In this document: positions 43,069 to 54,200 of the stretch, piece after piece
Numbering within the stretch: the first letter of the stretch is position 1
Layout: every line of letters starts with the position of its first letter
DNA from: Clostridia bacterium
GTDB taxonomy: Bacteria > Bacillota > Clostridia > Christensenellales > Borkfalkiaceae
Reading direction: 5' to 3'
Length of the DNA stretch: 64,000 nt
Assembly: GCA_017466825.1 (NCBI GenBank)
Contig: JAFTTJ010000016.1
Span: 1 to 64,000, forward strand
Position numbers and translations under genes: made by a program
Notes under the pieces: generated by a model
What the model was told of the DNA's origin: nothing
The model's database searches: none
What the model saw: only the letters and a program-made list of their open reading frames with translations

Positions 43069-45720
43069 ATGGTTTTAAAAGTTACACAACAAGACAGAGA
43101 TCGAGTAAAGCGCACGGCAATAATTTTTGCCAGCGTATTTGCGGTATGTCTTGCGCTTATGGTACTCTTTCTTTGTTTGATGCCAAGGGCTGTCGAATTT
43201 ACTTCGCTCGGCGCAAACGAAGAGAGAATTAGCGGTATCGTAAGCGGACACGACGACGATTTCTATTACGTTAAGGGCGAAAACTTGTTTAGCAAATACG
43301 ATTCGTATACTCACGAACAAGTTTACGAATTTAACGTAACCGAGTCTATAAAAGCAAAACTGACGGAAAAAGGCGACGTTGCCGTAGACGGCAGTTTTAA
43401 AACGTGGCAAATTCACACGGTTAAAGGCGAGAGCCACGATTGGTTGCTCGCTACCGACGAAAACGGTAACGTTTTCAAACTCTTTGAAGAAAACGGCGAA
43501 CTTAAAGTATCCGACGACTATATCCTTATCAAAGGCGACGAAAAAGGCTCGTTCGTTTCTAAGACGTGTAAGGGCATTGACTCTATCGGCGACGATATGT
43601 ATATGCTCACCGTTGAAAAGGGATTTTTCTACGTAACTCGCTACGACCTTGAAAATTTAAAAGCGGGCGAAGTAAAGAAAAAGTTCATTTGGGATATTAG
43701 CGCTAGTACGGACGCTCAATATTACCAAATCGAAGCCTTAAAGGGCAATACGGGTATTATATCTTTCATAGCGCACGGCGATTACGTTTTCATTATGAAA
43801 GACGGCGGCGGTATTATAAGGCTTGACGCCCAACTCGTAGACGCTTACGTAAACGACGAAGAATTCGACTTTTTCAAGGCGGCGGAAGAAGAGACTAAAA
43901 TGACCGAAGAAGAAATTCTTCTCTACGACCAAATTTACGCTCAAACTTACCGCGCTCATTTGGAAAGTGAACTTTTAACTCGTCGCGAAAATAAAATCAA
44001 CGCAGGTCAAACCTTCACGGTTACCGAAGAGCAAATTAAAAACGGCTCAATTGAAGATTTAGAGCAGTATTTAGCAGACAACTTGTCGTCTACGACTACT
44101 GAAAGCATTAAAAGAGTGGGCAAAGAGAACGCTCAAAAGGCGGCGAGCGACGCAACGGGCAAACTTTCCGATTGGCATAAAGACTTTAACCTTGAAGATA
44201 GGAAAATGAAGATAAAAAGACAGTACGTTGACGACAACAAACAGTACTATAATTCAATCTTCCCCGGCGAAAATACTATTTACGGCTTGATTTATTCAAA
44301 AAAGAACCAAGCGTTCTATTACAGCAACGCGTCGGACGGCTATTTGTACGAAGTTAAACACGCCGACCTTGCAGGCGCTAAGGTAGGTTCGTTTTTAAGT
44401 GAATATTCAAGTAAAATCGAAAGCGTAAAGTGCGCCGAAGGTCAATCGTTTAGTAATTTCGGTAACGGAATCGCCTACAACGAATTTTCAAACTCTGTCT
44501 TTATAAAATATGCCAACGCAAGAACGTTGACTATAATAGACTTAAACGATATGAGCAACTATAAAGTTGCGTATACCTTTGAAGGCGACTTCGATATGTA
44601 TACCGTTATAGGTAATAAGGACAATACTATTACTCACGTAATGCGTAAGGTCGTAACCGTCGGTTTAGACGGAGCGGACGTGCCGGGCTTTATCGTAAGT
44701 TCTTACGAAAACGAGCCCTATAAGCACAAAGCGCTTACTGAAATTATGTTCGTGGTATTCCTTGCCCTTTCGGTAGTTTCGGGTATAATCGCTTTGTATT
44801 TTGCTTTGGCTTTAAGAAGCGACGCTTCGGTCGAAAAGGTTAAGTTTATCGCGAAAGATACCAAAAAGAACAAGTTCGTTTATCTTGCCCTTTCGGTATT
44901 TATCATAATGCTTATAATGTTCTGTTATTACGAAGCAATCGGCGCAATCGCAATGTCGTTCTTTGACTATACGAGAGAAAAGCCGTCGTGGATATGGAAC
45001 AATTTTGCAAACTATATAAAGATTTTCAACAGAAAGGAATTCTTACCTTCAATAGGAAATATGTTGTTCTTCCTAGTTGCCGATTTAATCGTGTCGATAG
45101 TTCCGCCGATTATTTTTGCAATGTTGCTCATATTAATTAGGAATAAGGTAACTTCCGACTGGATAAGGTCGCTCATGTTTATACCCGGAATAATTCCAAG
45201 TATTGCGGCAATGCTTATTTGGAGAGTTGGTATTTACGGCGACGACGGTATTTTAAACCAAATAGTGCAGGCAGGTGGCGGACAGCCCATAAATTGGCTA
45301 CTGCACGAAGATTTTGCAAGGTGGTCGCTACTTTTCATGGGCTTCCCGTTCGTAGGGGGATACCTAATCTTCTACGGCGGTATGATGAACGTGCCACAAG
45401 AATATCACGAAGCGGGCAAACTTGAAGGCATAGGAATAATCAGGCGGTTCTTAACTATTGATATTCCGCTTATCGTGCCTCAAATCAAGTATATTTTCAT
45501 TACTACGTTCATAGGCTCGGTACAAAACTTTGCAAGAACGCACATTTTAAGGTCTACGGTCGTTACCACACCCGTACAGAGCATGTACGAAATGATGACG
45601 GTAGAAGCCGACTACGGTATGTCTAGCGCGTACGCAACGCTCATATTCATATTCTTATTCGCAGCGGTTGCCGCAAACTTTAAAATGCAAAAAGCAGACG
45701 CTATGGGGGACGATTTATAA
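43069..45720 (+). CDS. ABC sugar permease with an unusual large extracytoplasmic domain
   Basis: 883 residues, about three times the usual MalF-type length. After a first membrane span (~16-42), residues ~45-555 form a soluble domain with beta-rich, propeller-like stretches (repeated DDFYYVKG and NQAFYYSNASDGYLYEV-like strands), interrupted by a charged helical insertion (~262-385). Spans near 560-585 and 600-628 then lead into a binding-protein-dependent permease domain with the EAA loop EYHEAGKLEGIGIIRRF near 776, which contacts the ATPase. MalF has a periplasmic insert, but one this large is unusual. The next permease overlaps by one base (TAATG). No ATPase gene is in the window, so a shared MsmK-like ATPase is probable. 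Confidence 0.85.
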   Translation: MVLKVTQQDRDRVKRTAIIFASVFAVCLALMVLFLCLMPRAVEFTSLGANEERISGIVSGHDDDFYYVKGENLFSKYDSYTHEQVYEFNVTESIKAKLTEKGDVAVDGSFKTWQIHTVKGESHDWLLATDENGNVFKLFEENGELKVSDDYILIKGDEKGSFVSKTCKGIDSIGDDMYMLTVEKGFFYVTRYDLENLKAGEVKKKFIWDISASTDAQYYQIEALKGNTGIISFIAHGDYVFIMKDGGGIIRLDAQLVDAYVNDEEFDFFKAAEEETKMTEEEILLYDQIYAQTYRAHLESELLTRRENKINAGQTFTVTEEQIKNGSIEDLEQYLADNLSSTTTESIKRVGKENAQKAASDATGKLSDWHKDFNLEDRKMKIKRQYVDDNKQYYNSIFPGENTIYGLIYSKKNQAFYYSNASDGYLYEVKHADLAGAKVGSFLSEYSSKIESVKCAEGQSFSNFGNGIAYNEFSNSVFIKYANARTLTIIDLNDMSNYKVAYTFEGDFDMYTVIGNKDNTITHVMRKVVTVGLDGADVPGFIVSSYENEPYKHKALTEIMFVVFLALSVVSGIIALYFALALRSDASVEKVKFIAKDTKKNKFVYLALSVFIIMLIMFCYYEAIGAIAMSFFDYTREKPSWIWNNFANYIKIFNRKEFLPSIGNMLFFLVADLIVSIVPPIIFAMLLILIRNKVTSDWIRSLMFIPGIIPSIAAMLIWRVGIYGDDGILNQIVQAGGGQPINWLLHEDFARWSLLFMGFPFVGGYLIFYGGMMNVPQEYHEAGKLEGIGIIRRFLTIDIPLIVPQIKYIFITTFIGSVQNFARTHILRSTVVTTPVQSMYEMMTVEADYGMSSAYATLIFIFLFAAVAANFKMQKADAMGDDL

Positions 45721-46619
45721 TGGAAAACTACAAATTAAATCTTGAAACCCAAAAAATTAAGCCCAAAAAGAGCACGCTTATAATGCCACACGAAAAACCG
45801 CTCGCGCAGATAATAATTTTAACGGTTATTATAGTATGCTTGCTGTTTTCCTTCCTTCCGCTCTTTTTGACGATTGTCAACGCCCTTAAACTTGACGATC
45901 AAGTAGCGAGCAACGCCTTTGCTCTTCCCGACGTTGCGCATATCGGCGAAGCAATCGTTAAAAACTTTTCCGCCGCGTGGGACGCTATCGGTAAATATTA
46001 TTTTAAAACCATTTTAGTTGCACTTATCGGCGCGGTTGCCGAAACTATCGTAGGCGCAACTCTTGCGTACATACTTTCCTTTAAAGATTTCTACTTTAAA
46101 GACTTCGTGTTCATGCTTTTCATTTCGGTGCTTTTAGTACCGTCGATTATAGGTTATCCCATACTCGTTCCGCTCGTAAGAGATACTTTCGGGCTTGGCG
46201 ATAACTATCTCGGCTACTTAATAGCAATGGTAGGTGGCGCGCAAGTTTCGGGTATGTTCCTATTTAAAACTTTCTTCTCGCAACAACCAAAATCCCTTTA
46301 CGAAAGCGCTCAACTCGACGGCGCGAACGACTTCGTAATTTTAACCAAAATTACCGTTCCGCTCGCTCTTCCTATTATCTTATACTATTTCGTAGGGTGT
46401 TTCTCGGGTATTTATAACGAATATCTTTGGGCGAGCCTTATTTTGGACAATAACCAAACTCTTACCAACATAATGTACGCAGTAGTAGATAGCGGAGCAA
46501 TCAAGTACGGCTCAATGTACGCAATGTATATCATTTCGTCAATTCCGCTCATTATTACGGTTATTATTTCTATGAAGTATTTCAAGAGTGGTGAGTTCGC
46601 CGCAGGATTGAAGTTATAA
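45720..46619 (+). CDS. ABC sugar permease (MalG type)
   Basis: 299 residues, normal for the family. Six predicted spans; the EAA motif reads ESAQLDGANDFVILTKITVPLALP near residues 197-220. It overlaps the stop codon of the preceding permease by one base, indicating translational coupling. Together they would form the heterodimeric membrane channel for the sugar bound by the lipoprotein at 41,166. The SGEFAAGLKL C-terminus is typical of family members. Confidence 0.93.
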   Translation: MENYKLNLETQKIKPKKSTLIMPHEKPLAQIIILTVIIVCLLFSFLPLFLTIVNALKLDDQVASNAFALPDVAHIGEAIVKNFSAAWDAIGKYYFKTILVALIGAVAETIVGATLAYILSFKDFYFKDFVFMLFISVLLVPSIIGYPILVPLVRDTFGLGDNYLGYLIAMVGGAQVSGMFLFKTFFSQQPKSLYESAQLDGANDFVILTKITVPLALPIILYYFVGCFSGIYNEYLWASLILDNNQTLTNIMYAVVDSGAIKYGSMYAMYIISSIPLIITVIISMKYFKSGEFAAGLKL

Positions 46620-46706
46620 TCAGTAATAACAAAAGGCTAAGCGTCGCGCGTAATTATATTTAAAGTTATGCGCTCTTACGTTGCCTAATAGAAAAATATA
46701 CGTTTT

Positions 46707-46728
46707 GGCGGTGGATATATCCGCCGCC
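46707..46728 (+). promoter_or_regulatory. Intercistronic hairpin upstream of a lipoprotein gene
   Basis: GGCGGTGGA/TCCGCCGCC (one T-G wobble) with a TATA loop, 15 nt before AAAGGAG (46,744-46,750). No T tract. Confidence 0.5.
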
Positions 46729-46761
46729 TAAAGACACAAAGATAAAGGAGAATTAGTCAAG

Positions 46762-49413
46762 ATGAAAAACAAAAAGTTTTTGGCGATATTATTTTCCGTA
46801 ATTTTAGTTGTTTGTATTGCGGTAGTAGCGTTAGCAATAGGTCTTTCGCAAGGTTGCAACCCTTCTAGCGAAAGCGAATCTACGCCAGCAAACGACAACG
46901 TAGCGACGGTCGTTTTCGATTTAAACACCGAATATCAGACCAACGTTATTAAATCAAAGGAAGTAACTATCGGCAGAAGAGTTTCTCAACCCAAGGCTTA
47001 CATTATTGAAGACAATCCTAACAACTTGCAAATTTACGGTTGGTACACGTCGAAAGACTTTACCGAAGAAAGCAGGTGGGATTTCAAAAAGGGTAGAGTA
47101 AGCCAAAGTATGACTCTATATGCAAAGTGGGTTGAACTTTACAACGTAGACTACTACGTGAACGGTGAAAAACACTCTACCGTAGAAGTTTTCAACGGCG
47201 ATAAAATTGAGGAAACCGCCGAAATGGTAATGGGATATAAATATCTCGGCACTTTTACGGATGCAGAGCACACTACGGCGTTTGATTTTACTAAGCCTAT
47301 TACGGACAACACCAATCTTTACGTAAAGCGTTCACCCGGTATCTATCTTTCAGATAGCGTAGAAGAAGGCTCGTTGTCTTCGGGTGGACTTGCAGATTAT
47401 CTCACGTCGCTTTGCGGTTCGTACGATCCTGCCGCAGGTTGTGAAGAAGGTTGGGTAGAAGAGTATACTATTGCGTCCACGGGCGAAAAGTGTACTTACG
47501 TAAACTTCGGTCGTAACCCGGTTTGGGGCGACGGTTACGTAGAACTTTCCTTAAACCTTGACATTACCGAATCTCAAATCATTCGTTTAACTTATAAAAA
47601 TATCGGTAAAGGTACTAAAATCAACTGTTACTTTACTTCAATGCTCGACGATAACACCTATTCGCTTACCGGACCGTCGTACAACTCTAACTTCAACTGG
47701 CCCAACTACATAGGTGGTCCTGTTGGCGACGCTCTTGCAATCGAAAACGAGCAAAGTGAAGACAGCGCATGGTCAACCGTAGACTTTAACTTATACGAAG
47801 TTTACAAAAACGGCTACTCGGTATGGGGTACTTCGCCCTTGCTCGGCTCTCTTCGTATTGAAGTAAACTACAAAAACACCGATTCTGAAGACTGGGCTAA
47901 CGAAATGCTCATTAAGTCTATCGAAGGCGTTCCCTTCGCAATAGACACCGTTGACAGTCAAGAAATCGAAGACAAAAAGGTAGAAGATAGCCAAGGCGAA
48001 ATCGACGCGGCTGCAAGCCTTATTGCAGATAACCCCAACGGTATTCAATTCGTAAAAGATACGGGCGCAGTTACCGAAGTTAACGGCAACGTAGAAGTTT
48101 ACAACACTACCGAAGGTTTACTTTTCTGGGCTGAAAACGAAATCGACGCAAGAACAAGCGTTGGTTTAAAGAAGAGTTTCGTAGCAGAAGTGCCTGCAAG
48201 CAAGACGGTAAACCTTGCAGAACTCACTACTTTAAACGTTACTTTACAAAACTTTGGCTATGCCGAAAGCATTATCGTTCGTACCTACAATGAAGATAGA
48301 GTTCCTATTAGTTCTACTATAAAAATTGCCGCTAGAATGTCCGAACCTAAAACCTATTCGGTAAACTTGTACGGCAAATTCGGTATGGAAAAGAACTTTA
48401 CTAAGGTAGAAGTGCTTTATACGTCGGTCGGCGTAGACAATATGATTCTTTTCACCGATATCAGCTTTGGCGATTTTGTTCCTTACGATACCGTAGGTCT
48501 TAACTTCTACGATAAGTTCTGTTTTGGAATGACTGACTCCGCCGACGTAGACGTGGAATTTGAGCCCGACCTTATGGGTACTTGGTTTGACGTTTATGCA
48601 GACGGCGCGTCTATCGAGTCGCCTATAAAAGATTACGACGCAACTAACGAAGGTTATGCGGATATGACGTTAGAATACGACCTTCCCCAACACTCCGAAC
48701 TCACTAAGGTTCAAGTAGAACTTTTCATCAACTCATCGTGGGGTACGCCGTACGTTTACGAATTAGACGTTGAAGAAAAAGGCGCTGGCAAAGCAACCCT
48801 TCCTATTTATGAAAACGAGAAGGGCTTTGTAAAAGCAGTAAGATTTACCTTCCTTGGCGGAACGGGCGCAATCGTAATTAAAGAACTCTCTTATAGCCTT
48901 AACGAACACAGTTTGCCGTATTATCAAAGTTATGATCTCGTATATAACAGCGGTCACCGCGACTGGAAAGGCGAAAACAACTTCTATGACTACGACGACA
49001 AAGGTCAAGCTTCAACCTTTACAAAGGGCGCAAACGAGCCTTATCTCGGCTTTAGCATTTATATCGGTTACTCGGCAATGGAACCCTACCTTCAAACTCC
49101 GCACACGACTAAGAACGTCTTAATGACGGGCAAAGCAAGGGTTACTCTCGTATATCAAAACAGAACTAACGTCGGCGATATCGGCATGCACGTAGCATTC
49201 GGTTATAGCGATAGATCTCCAACCGACGGCGACAACTTAATATGCCAAAACCACGCTCTTGTGATAGATTCTAACATGGGCGATTACGAATGGTCCGCCG
49301 TATCTATTGAAGTACCCGACACTTACGTTGGTAAATATCTCGGTAAGGTAAACTTTGAGTTCCACGGCGAACAAATTACCATCCGCGCTATTACCATTGA
49401 ATTATTAGACTAA
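46762..49413 (+). CDS. Surface lipoprotein with InlB-type repeats and carbohydrate-binding-like domains
   Basis: 883 residues. Signal peptide and lipidation site (LSQGC, atypical) followed by a Ser/Glu linker (NPSSESESTP). One InlB-type repeat at ~45-130 (QIYGWYTSKDF, closing LYAKW) and a second, degenerate one at ~131-190. The remainder is beta-rich with several 150-180-residue sandwich-like segments, as in carbohydrate-binding modules; ADMTLEYDLPQHSELTKVQVELFIN and the C-terminal AIVIKELSYSL are examples. No catalytic motif was recognised. It follows the permeases and precedes another lipoprotein gene by 14 nt, so it probably captures the same glycan at the surface. Confidence 0.75.
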   Translation: MKNKKFLAILFSVILVVCIAVVALAIGLSQGCNPSSESESTPANDNVATVVFDLNTEYQTNVIKSKEVTIGRRVSQPKAYIIEDNPNNLQIYGWYTSKDFTEESRWDFKKGRVSQSMTLYAKWVELYNVDYYVNGEKHSTVEVFNGDKIEETAEMVMGYKYLGTFTDAEHTTAFDFTKPITDNTNLYVKRSPGIYLSDSVEEGSLSSGGLADYLTSLCGSYDPAAGCEEGWVEEYTIASTGEKCTYVNFGRNPVWGDGYVELSLNLDITESQIIRLTYKNIGKGTKINCYFTSMLDDNTYSLTGPSYNSNFNWPNYIGGPVGDALAIENEQSEDSAWSTVDFNLYEVYKNGYSVWGTSPLLGSLRIEVNYKNTDSEDWANEMLIKSIEGVPFAIDTVDSQEIEDKKVEDSQGEIDAAASLIADNPNGIQFVKDTGAVTEVNGNVEVYNTTEGLLFWAENEIDARTSVGLKKSFVAEVPASKTVNLAELTTLNVTLQNFGYAESIIVRTYNEDRVPISSTIKIAARMSEPKTYSVNLYGKFGMEKNFTKVEVLYTSVGVDNMILFTDISFGDFVPYDTVGLNFYDKFCFGMTDSADVDVEFEPDLMGTWFDVYADGASIESPIKDYDATNEGYADMTLEYDLPQHSELTKVQVELFINSSWGTPYVYELDVEEKGAGKATLPIYENEKGFVKAVRFTFLGGTGAIVIKELSYSLNEHSLPYYQSYDLVYNSGHRDWKGENNFYDYDDKGQASTFTKGANEPYLGFSIYIGYSAMEPYLQTPHTTKNVLMTGKARVTLVYQNRTNVGDIGMHVAFGYSDRSPTDGDNLICQNHALVIDSNMGDYEWSAVSIEVPDTYVGKYLGKVNFEFHGEQITIRAITIELLD

Positions 49414-49427
49414 AAAGGAGATGCAAA

Positions 49428-51101
49428 ATGAACGAATTATTTAAAAAAATTGCGAGTTTTGCGCTCGTGTTGGTATGTTCTTTATCAACTTTCGTATCTT
49501 GCGTTCAGCCTGATAGCGAAAGTCAGCCTGAAAGTGAAAGCGTACCATCCGTAGAAGAACCTAACTACACGGCGGACACTTACGAGTTTACTACCATATT
49601 TGAAGACGACGAAGTTTGGACCTTCCCCAAATACACCGAATATCTCAAACACGAAGGCGAAAATATTCGTCACGCCGAAGTTCACTACCAAATTAAAGAT
49701 AAAAACTATCTTAAAATAGAACTTGAAACGGACGTTGACTTAGTTGGTTTTATCAATTATGAAAATATTGAAGACAACACTCAAAAGAATTCCGAAAAGT
49801 TCTTTATTAAAGCGGGTAGCGAAAAATTCACCACCTTTTTAGACGCGTTCAGAAGGGGCGCGCAAGGCGCTTATAAAAAGAAACTCACTAACATTTCTTT
49901 CCAAAGCGTTGATGAAACTAAGGAAGGCAGAGTAATCGTTAAGAGCGTAGGCGTTTCGGATAGAACAATCGACACTTACGAAGATTGGCGTATTTCCAAC
50001 GGCGATACGGTTATCGGTACTTCCCCCTTCTACGGCGGATGTATAACCTATCTTGAAAAACTTGACCAAGACGTATATGAATATATGGACTTTGACGGCA
50101 ATATTCAAATAGACCGTTATATCGATCCCGATTACGACGCTTCTGAAATAGTTAGCGATAGCGTAAATCTCGTAAACATTTACGACTTGGGTAGAGAAAT
50201 TCAACCTTCTTACTATTCAAGAGTTACTGAAGAAAACGAATATAAGCCCAATTACGACCCCGAAGATACCGACAGTTATTATCAAGGTCTTGGCGGTGGC
50301 GTACTCTACAACCCCATTCAATGCGGTGACTTTGGCGGACACACCCCCCAAATTATCGACTACGTTTGGAAGGAAAATTACCTTTATATTATAATGAAAG
50401 CCCAAGAGTGGTTCTTCTATACTAATATTCAGGCAAACGGCTATATCGAAGTAACCTATTACTTTGACGAAGGCGGTTCGGTTATGGTTGACAACGTTTA
50501 TACCGACTTCTCGTGCTTTGTTGGCGAGTGGAACGTAGCGCTCAACTCACAAGAAACCCCCGCAACCTATTTCGTTTACCCCCTTAATCACTTCTATTGC
50601 GAAACTAAGCAAGGCGTAATTTTCGACCCCAACACGGCAGAGCAAAACGGTATCAACCAAGCAAAGAGAAGTCTTAAATCTACCGTAACGTCGGCAAATT
50701 ACTTCTACGGCATAGATGCAAAATATATGAAGACCAGTTGGTGCGCGTTTACCAACGCAAACAAGTTTGGCGTAGGTATTTATATGCCCAACGCCGACGA
50801 ATACGTAGCGTCCCGCGGAAGAAAGTCGTTAAACTACTTTGGCGAAAAGATGAATAGAGATTACCACAAAGATTTCTTCACCTTTGCAGACGGTCAAATT
50901 ACCCCGTCTTACGCGGCGATGAACTACAGTTACATCAACCCGTCGCTTCACCGCAAAATGGTTGACTTTGTACCCCTTGAATACACCTACGCACTTTATA
51001 TTGGCGATATCGACGAAATGAGCGTGGTATTCGACGGACTCGAAGGTAAAAATATCAACGAGCACTTAAAGGACACCACTAAGGGCTGGCCTGCAAAATA
51101 A
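49428..51101 (+). CDS. Lipoprotein of unrecognised family in the glycan locus
   Basis: 557 residues. Signal peptide ending FVSC, then a Ser/Glu/Pro linker (QPDSESQPESESVPS). The N-terminal ~170 residues are beta-rich, perhaps a binding module. The central part has a distinctive block: LVNIYDLGREIQPSYYSR near 245, GVLYNPIQCGDFGGH near 290 and the strand pattern YIIMKAQEWFFYTNIQ near 320. I have a vague memory of uncharacterised proteins in polysaccharide loci with a YDTGRE-x-QQSYY...NPVQ-GD pattern, but cannot name a family. An enzymatic role is possible, since Asp, Glu and His are concentrated in this block. It is the last gene of the 41,166 operon; no terminator was found. Confidence 0.65.
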   Translation: MNELFKKIASFALVLVCSLSTFVSCVQPDSESQPESESVPSVEEPNYTADTYEFTTIFEDDEVWTFPKYTEYLKHEGENIRHAEVHYQIKDKNYLKIELETDVDLVGFINYENIEDNTQKNSEKFFIKAGSEKFTTFLDAFRRGAQGAYKKKLTNISFQSVDETKEGRVIVKSVGVSDRTIDTYEDWRISNGDTVIGTSPFYGGCITYLEKLDQDVYEYMDFDGNIQIDRYIDPDYDASEIVSDSVNLVNIYDLGREIQPSYYSRVTEENEYKPNYDPEDTDSYYQGLGGGVLYNPIQCGDFGGHTPQIIDYVWKENYLYIIMKAQEWFFYTNIQANGYIEVTYYFDEGGSVMVDNVYTDFSCFVGEWNVALNSQETPATYFVYPLNHFYCETKQGVIFDPNTAEQNGINQAKRSLKSTVTSANYFYGIDAKYMKTSWCAFTNANKFGVGIYMPNADEYVASRGRKSLNYFGEKMNRDYHKDFFTFADGQITPSYAAMNYSYINPSLHRKMVDFVPLEYTYALYIGDIDEMSVVFDGLEGKNINEHLKDTTKGWPAK

Positions 51102-51132
51102 CGTATTTACTAAACAAAAAATTTTAAAACTA

Positions 51133-51161
51133 TTGCAATTACGTGTGGAATTTGGTATAAT
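51133..51161 (+). promoter_or_regulatory. Promoter of the membrane-tailed giant surface protein gene
   Basis: TTGCAA (51,133-51,138), a 17-bp spacer and TATAAT (51,156-51,161). The element TTGCAATTACG is shared with the GH38 promoter at 58,711, and its exact reverse complement CGTAATTGCAA occurs in the leader at 51,181-51,191. Confidence 0.7.
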
Positions 51162-51201
51162 ATAATATAGAAAAAACGCGCGTAATTGCAAGCAAAATTT
51201 A

Positions 51202-51241
51202 ACCGCAAAAGCGGTAAAATAAGAACTATATGCCGAAAGGC
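51202..51241 (+). promoter_or_regulatory. Leader hairpins before the giant surface protein gene
   Basis: ACCGC-AAAA-GCGGT (51,202-51,215) and GCC-GAAA-GGC (51,232-51,241), 20-60 nt before the ribosome-binding site (about 51,262-51,268). Confidence 0.4.
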
Positions 51242-51271
51242 TTATAAATAAAAATAAGGAAAAAAGGAAAA

Positions 51272-54200
51272 ATGAGAAAAATCAAAAAAACATTATTGAC
51301 GTGTTTGATTGCTATTTTCGCTTTTACTCTTTGTCTTGGTACGGGCTTGCTCGTTAAGACGAATACTGCAAAAGCGGACGCCGTGTCAGTAACTTTCGTT
51401 TCTGCAGGGTTTGACGGTGGCGCAGACATTCACGAGACGTATGGCAACCCCATTCGTATTAACACGACCGAGTTGGCGTGGGCAACTTCTCACAACTGGG
51501 TTTCTGCAAGCGATTGGGCTAGTATTTCCGACTACGTTACTATAAACGGCAGAACGGTAACTGAAATTAACAACGCTACCACAAGCAGTCAAAAGATTAC
51601 TCTTATGATGCAAGGTGCTGGCACTTTTAGTTTCTTGCGTTGTTACGTTCCGTCTGACGTTATGGCGATTGCCGACGTAAAAAGCGTTGGAATTTTAGAA
51701 GGTTGGTCGTTTACCGACGATCAAAACGGTAACGTCGTTTATACTGCGTCTGCCGTTTCGTTCTTCCGTACGGGCGACACTTTGTTGACGAAAAGCGATT
51801 ATGATGCTCAAGTAACTTCAAAAACTAAAGTTTTAGCGTCCGATATTACCATTAGTGACGCGACGCTTACTAAACCTGACGATTCTTACGTTGTCAACGT
51901 TGATATGGGCGTGGATATGAGTGGAATTAGTTATGAAGTTATGGGTGACGGTTGCATAAATATCCGTAATGCAATTTATATCAACGGCAAATCTATTAAC
52001 GAGTGGAATAATCAATTAATTGCAGAAGATTCGCGTTTTTCAGATACTGCAACTTATTGTAAATTCCCGCAAAATTCTACGACGGAAGGCCACGAAAAGT
52101 TCCATAGACCTGTTGCTATTTACGGAACGAGTACCGGTTTTACAATTCGTATTTTCCAAGAATTAGTTGCAGACTGCGAAACCGTGACGGTTACGGTTGG
52201 CGAAGGTTGTTATTATTCGTCGTTTATGGTTTTAGAAAACGCTTCTAAAATCGTTTTAGATCAAAACGTAGTTGATATTACCGACAAACTTACCTTCCTT
52301 GACAACTCTCATAATAACCCTGCTGATTGGGGTCCGACTAAGTTGTATTTTATTAACACCGATAATGAGACTTGTTGGACTGGGGCTCCTTGGGGCGGAT
52401 GTCTTAACGAGAGCGACACTTCGGGAGCAAACGGCGGTCAAGTTCAAATGAAGTATATTTACTTCAACGGAACTTCTCTTTGGGAAATAAACAAAACCGA
52501 CGACGGTTCGTATAGTTCTACTCAAGGAAATATAGCAAGCGGTGGTGTTTACGCGCCTATTCTCGTAACTATGAGTTCGGAACTCGGTTCTTCGCTTAAA
52601 CTTCACGTACCTGACGCATACACTAACGGTAAATCAGGACACGAAGAAATTATTATTAAAAAAGGTTTCAACGTTGTAGAAGGCGGAACTTCTTACGTCG
52701 TAACTAGCGACGTTATCTTTACGAATACGGGTAGCGGTTGGGTTAAAGAAATTAAAAATGAAGAAGTTGCTACGGAAATAACCGCAGTTAACGTTAGCGG
52801 TAGCGACGGAGATAACTTTACCTTCTTAACCCTTAGCGTTCACGATTATCCTGATTCTGCCGACAACTACGGCGAAACTGACGTAGTCGTTACAGTTAAA
52901 GATTTTATAAACGACGCAAACTTCTATTCTAAAATTCTTATAGACGATTCTCCCCTTGCGTCGAGAAGCCAAGCGCTTATAAACGTTTGGGGCAACAAGG
53001 GTGTTTTTGCGTTTAGAACCAACACCGGACTTGCTGCAACTAAGATTACTATACTTGCAGGATGTAAGTTCCCGTCTTACGCAATGCTTGCCGACGGAAC
53101 TAGAAAATGCTTTGTAACTACCGAAGACGTTACCTTCGTAAAGAGTGGCGACACTTGGGCAGTAGAAGTAGAAGCTCCTTTCGACCTTGAAACGTATAAG
53201 GCAGAAATGATTGCTGAAATCTCCGCTTATAAGCAAGGCGAAGTTGACGAATCTGAAAGATTAGAATACGTTTCGTCAGGAACGGAACTTATTGCGGATT
53301 CAGAAACGAAGGAAGAAGTTGACGAATATGTGGCTTTAGTAAAAGAAATGATAGACGAACTTCCCGTTGTGGTTAGTCATACCGTAACCTTCAAACACGA
53401 AGACGGTTCGGTTATTTCTTCTACCAAAGTTGAAGAAAACGCTACCGTTGCTCAACCCGTAGCGCCCACTAAAGCGCACGCTAATATGTTTAAAGAATAC
53501 CGCTTTGACGGTTGGTTTGTAAATGGCGCACAATACGACTTTAACGCTCTCGTAACTAGCGACCTTGAAATAATCGCTAAGTTTACCGAAGTAGATAAGC
53601 AAGCAGAAGTTATCAATACTGCAGTCGTTATGGCTAAGCCTGTGTTGGGCGGTGAAACAGACGTAAACGATTACTTCCTTGCGTTTGAACTTTCAGTAAA
53701 CGATTATGCTGGTTTACACACTTATCCGTCGGCAGCGGAACACGCTAACGTTATTGGTCCGAGAGATTTCTTAAAACAATCTAACTTTACTCAAAAAGTT
53801 TTAGTTAACGACGCTGCTTACCCCGTAAAAGGCGAAACCTTCCTTAACGTTTGGAGCACTTCCAATTCGTTTACCACTAGAGCTAACGATGGTGAAATTG
53901 GATTTAGACCTGCAACCTTAATTACTAAAATTACTATTTTGGCAGGATGTCAATTCCCGACTTACGAAATGCTCAGTACGGGTGTTTTAAAATACTACGT
54001 TACTACCGAAGATATCACTTTCGTTGTTAAAAACGGCGAATGGATGACTGAAAGCGAAGCGCTTAAAAATAGAGTACGCTTCGTAAATGAAGACGGTACG
54101 GTTATTTCTGAACAAACTTTAGAAGGCGCAAGCGCAGTTGCTCGCCCCGCAGATCCCGTTAAGACTAGCGTATTTAACGTTTATTCGTTTGACGGTTGGT

